64,000 nt of DNA from Priapulus caudatus (taxonomy: Eukaryota; Priapulida; Priapulimorpha; Priapulimorphida; Priapulidae). A model generated the notes under the pieces. That model was not told where the DNA came from. It saw nothing but the letters and a program-made list of their open reading frames with translations, and searched no databases. Location of the stretch: positions 99,748-163,747 of the forward strand of contig NW_014577334.1 of assembly GCF_000485595.1 (NCBI RefSeq), read 5' to 3'. The stretch's first letter is position 1, and every line of letters starts with the position of its first letter. Shown here piece after piece: positions 1 to 64,000 of this stretch. The position numbers were made by a program, and so were the translations under genes.

Positions 1-58077
<58,077 letters not shown>

Positions 58078-58808
58078 GGTTGTTCAAAGGCAATCAGCTA
58101 ACAAGAAACCATAACCTAGCCCACGTTCCAAAGAAATCTGATACTGCAAGGTCGTCACTCCTAAAACTAAAAGGAAAATAAAGCAATCATTTGTCATTTT
58201 ATACGACGTCATACGACAACGACGTACCCCTTGAGCGCCACTAAGTTGCACAATTCCTGGGGGACTCCGACTGTATAATAGTGAGACTGTATTACGAAAA
58301 AGGTAACTGCTTAGTAATTAGATAATTGACTAGTTAACAGCTTAAAATATATTCTAGACCTTCATATAGGAACGGAAAGGCAAAGAGTCAGCACCGATTT
58401 CATTAGATTTGTAATCAAAATATAAAGCCAGGGAACCTACTATTCAGAACGGGCGCTTCCTGTTGTTATGGTAACCATCATTCCTCAATCGTTGCTGTAC
58501 AAAATATAGTGCCGATCTTTTTCAGACTATAAATACATTCCGTCGCTCATATAAAATCATGCCGTAACCAACTAATACTTGTTTTATTGAAATTTATACT
58601 TAAAGTTAAAATTCTAAGTTATATATCACGAAAGTAAATTGTTTGCGCATTTATAATTGCTCCGCGTGCGGTAAAACGTCAGCGCGTCATTGAATGTTTA
58701 TTTACATTGGCAGGCAAGCTGGGCAAGCTACACGCGCGCTTTTGAAGTGTTGAATGTTTGTAGACGTTAACCAGCTTACCGTAATCACCTTATACAGCCT
58801 AGATATAT
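58078..58808. promoter_or_regulatory. Divergent promoter interval between dynein and the plus-strand gene
   Basis: About 730 bases separate the dynein ATG from the first plausible ATG of the plus-strand gene. No coding sequence is seen here. The stretch near 58670-58740 is relatively rich in CpG (GCGCATT, CGCGTGCGG, CGCGCGC). It contains the X-box listed separately. Confidence 0.55.
58462..58475. promoter_or_regulatory. RFX X-box, GTTGTTATGGTAAC
   Basis: All 14 positions fit the ciliary X-box consensus GTHNYYATRRNAAC. It is about 385 bases upstream of the dynein ATG and about 335 upstream of the plus-strand ATG candidate. RFX transcription factors bind this near-palindrome at ciliary gene promoters, which fits an axonemal dynein. 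The orientation is symmetric, so it could serve both genes. Confidence 0.75.
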
Positions 58809-61800
58809 ATGGCCAGTGATACATCCCAACGGATTATAATGTCAGATGCTATTAACACGTCTGAGGCAAGATTTCTCTGTTTAGAAGTAGATGATCATTG
58901 GAATTTAAAAGCATTTATTGACTTCATCTTGATCGACAATCACAATGTGATATTGATATAACTTGATGTCTACTTCAGTCTTCAGTACTTGATCAACATT
59001 GACTTGACATTTCCACCCTCCGTGTTCGATACAGTCCCTTAGACTTTGAAGACTAGTTGTTATTATAGTTATTATGAGGTTGTGATGTTAGATCGTATCT
59101 CCATGAGTCCATGCACGCATGCCATGGCTGAGGATGGCATATATATATGACAATTGTTCAGTACGGTACACTTCTATACAGTATTCAGTAATAGCCCTTC
59201 GCTCTGCATCTGCCACAGTGCGTGTGGCTGTGGCAGAGCGAAGAACTATAATAGTTCTAGAGCTAAGAGTAAGATACTCTAATAATGTAGATCCGACTGA
59301 CCGCGACCTCTGATGTAAACCCGACAGAGTAGAACAAAATGGAAACTACTTTGTTCGGTTACATTGTTCTACTAAGTCTCTCTCCGGCTTCGATATGGTC
59401 ACCTGGACTTTGAAGACTGATCATTGCGATATGGATGTGTATAGGGTAGTTGTAGAATGAGGGTTGGAGGAGATGAAAACGTAACGAATGAGAAAAAAAG
59501 GTCAAAGCAAAGATGCTTAGCATGCAAAAAGACATTATTGCAGATAAGATGGGGATGCAGGGAAAAAAAGAGGGATGGACAGAGAGAGGTGAACGGAGGC
59601 ATGAGCCCGCATCTGGAAAGACGGATATTGTAGTTGTGTAGAGGAAAGAGAAAGGTGGAATAGAAGGAGGAGGAAGGAAAGGAGGACGAGGAGGGTATAT
59701 GCAAACATCTATCAAACATGAGCATAGCCAGCTCAGTGTATGTTCTTTGATTGGCTGGATCACTGTGCCCTGCAACCTAATATCTCATCAACTTTTCCCC
59801 TAATGTTTTTTTCTGTTTCCACATCCTTATCACCTAACCCTTACTTCTCATATGACCACATCACGTCATCTATTTAGCCCCACTCCCCCTGTCTCCACAC
59901 CGCCCTCTAATTTCCCTGATCCTCTTCCTCCTTTACCGTGTCTATAGTTCTAACTACTCCACCTTTGCCTCTTATCTGGTCTCACATTTGAGAGATGAAG
60001 ATCAAGATTAAAATTGCTCAATGTTATACTGTGATCTGTTTGAAAATCATCTCAATCATCTCAGTGTGAATTTGGCAGATTGCGATGAGAAAGAGTACAT
60101 TTTACTCCTGATTTTACTAATGTCACTTTGACATTGTAATACTATAGTACTAACATATTTTGTGGATGTCATCTATAAGGTGAGCGAAATAGACTCCGAC
60201 GTTGAACCTGAAGTTGAAGACAAAAAGTATTTCACTTCATTTTCTGACAACATTAAGCAAGCTACTGCACGTCGCAAGTTCAAATGTGGAATTAAAAGGC
60301 ATCCAGGGCATTTCCAGGTAGTACTGACTGATATCAATTGTGCATTTGGTCAATTGTGAGAGTTTAGTTAATGTTATAACTTATATTATTATTATCAAAT
60401 CAATAATAATAAATATTATTAACCCCGTTTCCATTAACTTCCAGTTGAATTGTCGTACACACAGTAACAAAGCAGAGAAACCTGGTCGTTACTACGATGG
60501 CAAGAACTATAATACTATATCTACAGACAGGTTGCATAGAGCAACTCCACATCTTACCAAGATGGCAATTGCAAAGTGGGTATAAACATGCTGTGTATGA
60601 TGCAACACAACAATCTGCTTGATTTATACATTGAAATTTTGCACATCTTTAGTTCAATGTGAATAAAATGGCCTTTTAATCACTTGTATCTTGGGATTTT
60701 GATGAAAATATGGAAAGACCTTTGTGAACATCCCCTATGGTTGTATATTTATTTTTCTACATATTTAGAAGTAGTAACAATGATAAAGTGAGATTTCTCG
60801 GCCAGTAATGGAAAATTGTATTGAACGACATCTCTCTAGATTGTGATCATTATGTGTTTCCTGTGCAAAATATTCATAATTTTTTCTTTACTAGAGAAGT
60901 GAGCAAAGAGCAAAGCCGGAGATCATCAGTGGAATCAGAAGAGCTGCAGGCTGCATGCAAACTGTACTCCACACTTAACCATGAATTTCAGAACTGTATT
61001 TCAACTAATGAGGCAGGTCTCACTGTGCAACTCTCAAAATTGACGTGGATGATCAGTTTCGTAAACACAACAGACGGCTGACAGTAATTTAATTTTGAAA
61101 TGTGTAGATGTAGGTAATATGGATATTTATTATAATATCATTCACACAAGGGTTATCAAAAACGACGTTATTCCACCACATATATCCTGTCCTGTCCTAT
61201 GCTGTGTTTTCAGGATATCAGCGAACAAAAAATACAGACAGCTACAAAGAACTCTGAAGACAACAAAGAGAAAGTACTGAGTACATTGCTATACAAGTTT
61301 CACGAGGCGAACCAGAAAGTGGAGCTGGAGGATGAGAGAAAGAGACGTCTACAGGTCCTCAATGTACTTACTATGGATGATGAAGAAATAGGCCAGGTAC
61401 TGGCAATGCCAATGCTACATATATAACAATTGCGTTTTAAAGGAAAAAGCATAAGCTTATTTCTGGGCATGAGCTATATTTATTACAAGACCAACCAAGT
61501 GCCACAGAATTTAGCACTCATAGTGTATCGAAAGATTAATTTACAGCTACCTTGTACAGATCAGTGAAAAGTACTTATAATAAAACGTTTCTCACTAGAT
61601 CTGTTGAACCATTCTTAAATGTCTGAGATTTGCTGTACAACCTATTACCTTCAAGTTTTGATGCCAAAAGGTGCATCTCTAGTCTATTTGTATTGCAGAG
61701 TGATGATAGGGACCTAATTCAAGCAATGTCTGAGACAAATGAAAATATGGCTATGGTGCAATTAGACCTTCTTACAGCCATCAAGGATCTTGAGGTAATT

Positions 61801-62274
61801 AAATCTTACACGGTAGATGTACATGAGAACTAATAACATGTAATAGAAAACTTGGAAAGGGAACACATTGCACATACACACATGCACTCACACATACACA
61901 CATGCACTCACACATACACACATGCACTATAACATACACACACACACAAACATGCACTCACGCATGCACACACGCACACATACACACATCAACACATTCA
62001 TGCAGGCACAGAAAGGGGTCTCTAATCAGGGTGTTTAATATTTTATTGACCAATAACTTTAGGTTAAACTGCAGGAACTAATTTTATTAGGCGTTCAGAA
62101 AGGTATTATAGTAATGAGTTTATGGTATTAAAAATGTAATGCTGGTTATAGGAAGAGGAAGAGACAGAGAAAGAAACGAATATGGACAGAGCTAGGGATA
62201 TGAAAGACATCTGTACTCGAGAATTGTTCAGAGCAATGCAAACATTTCGGTCCCAGGCAGTGGTTAGTATATAG
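58809..62274 (+). CDS. Unrecognised charged, helix-rich protein, multi-exon, divergent from the dynein gene
   Basis: I do not recognise the family. Supported exons: 60180-60317, 60445-60575, 60895-61083, 61214-61396, 61699-61794 and 62152-62274, ending at a TAG (62272-62274) unless a donor there extends it. Phases agree if one A is missing from the AAAA run at 61036-61039: adding one base turns the frame from VQLSKLTWM into VQLSKIDVDDQFRKHNRRL, which reaches a donor at 61083 in the right phase. The protein is acidic then basic (EIDSDVEPEVEDKKYF; RRKFKCGIKRHPGHF) and rich in Glu, Lys and Gln in the last exons, suggesting coiled coil (HEANQKVELEDERKRRLQVL). The ATG at 58809 (MASDTSQRIIMSDAINT) is a candidate start only; its junction to 60180 is not resolved and further exons may lie between. 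The gene faces away from the dynein gene, so a ciliary or male-germline role is possible but unproven. Confidence 0.6.
58960..60179 (+). other. Intron or intergenic stretch of the plus-strand gene
   Basis: No convincing exon. It contains a short hairpin at about 59199-59244 (TTCGCTCTG ... CAGAGCGAA) and a purine-rich tract near 59450-59700. A further exon between the candidate start at 58809 and the exon at 60180 cannot be excluded. Confidence 0.4.
61864..61990. repeat. CA-rich minisatellite with 18-base units
   Basis: Units of CACATACACACATGCACT repeat near-perfectly, then degrade into CACACA and CACGCA. It lies in the intron before the last exon of the plus-strand gene. Confidence 0.9.
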
Positions 62275-62494
62275 CATGTAATACACCTAGATATATATAA
62301 AACCAATTTGATGGAAATTTATAACACAGATTTCACATTCACATTCACATCACGTGTGCATCATTCAGTGTGTTAGATTGAAGAAAGTCTGCCCCAGGCA
62401 TGTGCTGATTGGTGAAACAGCTGTTGTGTATGTGATCGAATATTAATAATTTCAACTGTACCATCTGTATTTGGATTACAAAGGAATGTGAATT

Positions 62495-62566
62495 GGCTCG
62501 TTGGTCTAGGGGCATGATTCTCGCTTTGGGTGCGAGAGGTCCCGGGTTCAAATCCCGGACGAGCCC
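62495..62566 (+). tRNA. tRNA-Pro (TGG)
   Basis: 72 bases; acceptor GGCTCGT pairs with ACGAGCC, discriminator C; anticodon stem CTCGC/GCGAG with loop TTTGGGT; T arm CCGGG/CCCGG around TTCAAAT. First member of a plus-strand cluster. Confidence 0.94.
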
Positions 62567-63128
62567 TCTTTTGATGAAATGATACATTTAGGATGCAAAA
62601 ACAAAGTTAGCAAGGTATGAGTGATCGTCACGGATCATCGATTATACTCGATGCATCGTGTTGAACCGTGCTCGAACCAAGCCGCATTGGTTATCAAAAT
62701 GCCATAATCGATTTCATCAAAAAGCAAAAAAAATTTGTTTGTTTTAAACTTGAGACAATGATAACTTGAAAGATACAGAGATGAGTCATGCGGCTACTAT
62801 AGCAAGTTATCCTTTATTAAACATACGATGTATTATACACGACAGTTAGTAAACAGTGCATAGAAACAAACGAAGTGAAAACAGGGCTGAAACAAAGCAG
62901 CATAACATGGCACACAACGCTAGCATGCAGGCAGACGTACATGCCACACGACGTCACTGCAACACTGCAGCATTCAACACCCGCGAGTAACCGAGTTGTA
63001 AATCGATTCATCGTTAAGCTGGGTCGCAACCGTGATCGATTACGAAGATTCAACCGAGTTGACAACACTAAGAAGGATTAAGTTCTAATGAGAGAAGAAA
63101 TATGGTGACATTTCTTGAGATTCTCACT

Positions 63129-63204
63129 GGCTGCGGTTGTCCGTAGGGGCATGAGTTCTCGCATTAGGGTGCGAGAGTCCCGGGTTCAAATCCCGGACGA
63201 GCCC
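63129..63204 (+). pseudogene. tRNA-Pro-like copy with insertions
   Basis: The T arm and the 3' acceptor half are intact, but the 5' acceptor reads GGCTGCGG, the anticodon loop has eight bases (ATTAGGGT) and extra bases raise the length to 76. Either a decayed gene or an indel-rich assembly patch. Confidence 0.65.
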
Positions 63205-63277
63205 TATTTTGATGAAAGGATACATTTTAATAATAAAAACGAGAAATGAAATATGGCAAGTCATATATTTTGTAACT

Positions 63278-63349
63278 GGCTCGTTGGTCTAGGGGCATGA
63301 TTCTCGCTTTGGGTGCGAGAGGTCCCGGGTTCAAATCCCGGACGAGCCC
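63278..63349 (+). tRNA. tRNA-Pro (TGG)
   Basis: 72 bases, identical in body to the gene at 62495, all stems intact, anticodon TGG. Confidence 0.94.
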
Positions 63350-63493
63350 TCATTTTATAAATTAGGTCTGTTTTCGTGGTTTAGAAACATAATTTTTGTT
63401 TGTAGTGTGAGTTTAAAGGTCATTTAAGTTTTGTGTCAAATGCTTTTATCTGACAGACCCTAAAAGTTGAATTTACTCTGTAAGATTTCACGT

Positions 63494-63565
63494 GGCTTGT
63501 TGGTCTAGTGGTATGATTCTCGCTTCGGGTGCGAGAGGTCCCGGGTTCAACTCCCGGACAAGCCC
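63494..63565 (+). tRNA. tRNA-Pro (CGG)
   Basis: 72 bases; acceptor GGCTTGT pairs with ACAAGCC (compensatory change from the TGG genes), loop TTCGGGT gives anticodon CGG, T loop TTCAACT. The paired change suggests selection for function. Confidence 0.94.
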
Positions 63566-63656
63566 TCTTTTGATAAAACGATACATTTGAATGAAGACAA
63601 CAGTCACAACGATACTTAATTAGAAGTAATATATGGCGACAAATGATTTCTCAACT

Positions 63657-63726
63657 GGCTCGNGGTCTAGGGGCATGATTCTCGCTTAGGTGCGAGAGGT
63701 CCCGGGTTCAAATCCCGGACGAGCCC
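63657..63726 (+). pseudogene. tRNA-Pro-like copy with an N and a short anticodon loop
   Basis: 70 bases including one N at 63663; the loop between CTCGC and GCGAG is only TTAGGT. The rest matches the intact genes. The N hints at poor local sequence quality, so it may really be an intact gene. Confidence 0.55.
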
Positions 63727-63816
63727 TCTTTTGATGAAATGATACATTTTAATCAAAAAACAATTACAAGGATATCTAATGAGAGAGGAAATATGGTGAC
63801 ATTTGAATTCTCAACT

Positions 63817-63888
63817 GGCTCGTTGGTCTAGGGGCATGATTCTCGCTTTGGGTGCGAGAGGTCCCGGGTTCAAATCCCGGACGAGCCC
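63817..63888 (+). tRNA. tRNA-Pro (TGG)
   Basis: 72 bases, identical to the gene at 62495, intact cloverleaf, anticodon TGG. Confidence 0.94.
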
Positions 63889-63901
63889 TATAGGAGTGTT
63901 T

Positions 63902-63913
63902 CACGTGACGTCA
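63902..63913. promoter_or_regulatory. Overlapping E-box and CRE-like site
   Basis: CACGTG overlaps the full palindrome TGACGTCA, with another TCACGTC nearby (about 63922). Such sites are typical of bZIP/bHLH-bound promoters. A gene starting right of the window could use it; nothing in the window shows this. Confidence 0.35.
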
Positions 63914-64000
63914 TAGATCAGGTCACGTCTATTTGTTATGTGTCATGGTTGGCAGAACGAAGCGTGCTGCCTGACATTTACAGATGAATGACCACATGTT

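Noticed and set aside
59359-59775. Pro/Ser/Phe-rich open frames on the minus strand
   Set aside because: Low-complexity translation of a purine-rich tract; no splice signals or homology recognised.

Overview
The window looks like nuclear DNA of an invertebrate metazoan with ciliated or flagellated cells. The evidence is dense GT-AG introns, an 87-exon axonemal dynein heavy chain gene, eukaryotic tRNA genes with internal A and B boxes, vertebrate-type TTAGGG repeats and many small inverted-repeat transposons. The phylum cannot be fixed from the sequence alone.

Almost everything from position 58077 down to position 1 is one minus-strand gene, an outer-arm axonemal dynein heavy chain of the DNAH5/DNAH8 clade, closest to DNAH8. 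I could place all 87 coding exons with consistent splice phases (13,898 coding bases, about 4,632 residues). The reading frame leaves the window just before the expected stop codon. In protein order: tail (48.5-58.1 kb), linker (35.4-48.3 kb), AAA1 (33.2-35.1 kb), AAA2 to the start of AAA4 (24.9-33.1 kb), rest of AAA4 (13.5-14.9 kb), stalk and microtubule-binding tip (10.2-13.1 kb), AAA5/AAA6 (about 4.6-9.9 kb) and C-terminal region (1-4.1 kb).

The block 24737-33132 is repeated at 14936-24263, separated by a 10-N gap. Both copies carry exons 41-55 and the same antisense tRNA-Gln cluster. They differ by few substitutions, by short indels and by two transposon insertions. Reading both would shift the frame, so this is most likely two haplotypes placed in tandem by the assembler. 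The real locus is probably about 9-10 kb shorter.

Introns hold most of the unusual material. A roughly 5.8 kb, 72-bp-period satellite abuts exon 35 and its unit contains that exon's 3' splice site. Several foldback elements carry TTAGGG repeats between their arms. An 841-bp foldback insertion with an 8-bp target duplication sits on one haplotype only. tRNA-Gln genes lie antisense inside intron 43.

Right of the dynein start, a roughly 730-bp divergent interval with a perfect RFX X-box separates it from a plus-strand gene for an unrecognised, charged, helix-rich protein (58.8-62.3 kb). A tRNA-Pro cluster fills 62.5-63.9 kb. The shared promoter suggests, but does not prove, co-expression of the two protein genes in ciliated cells.
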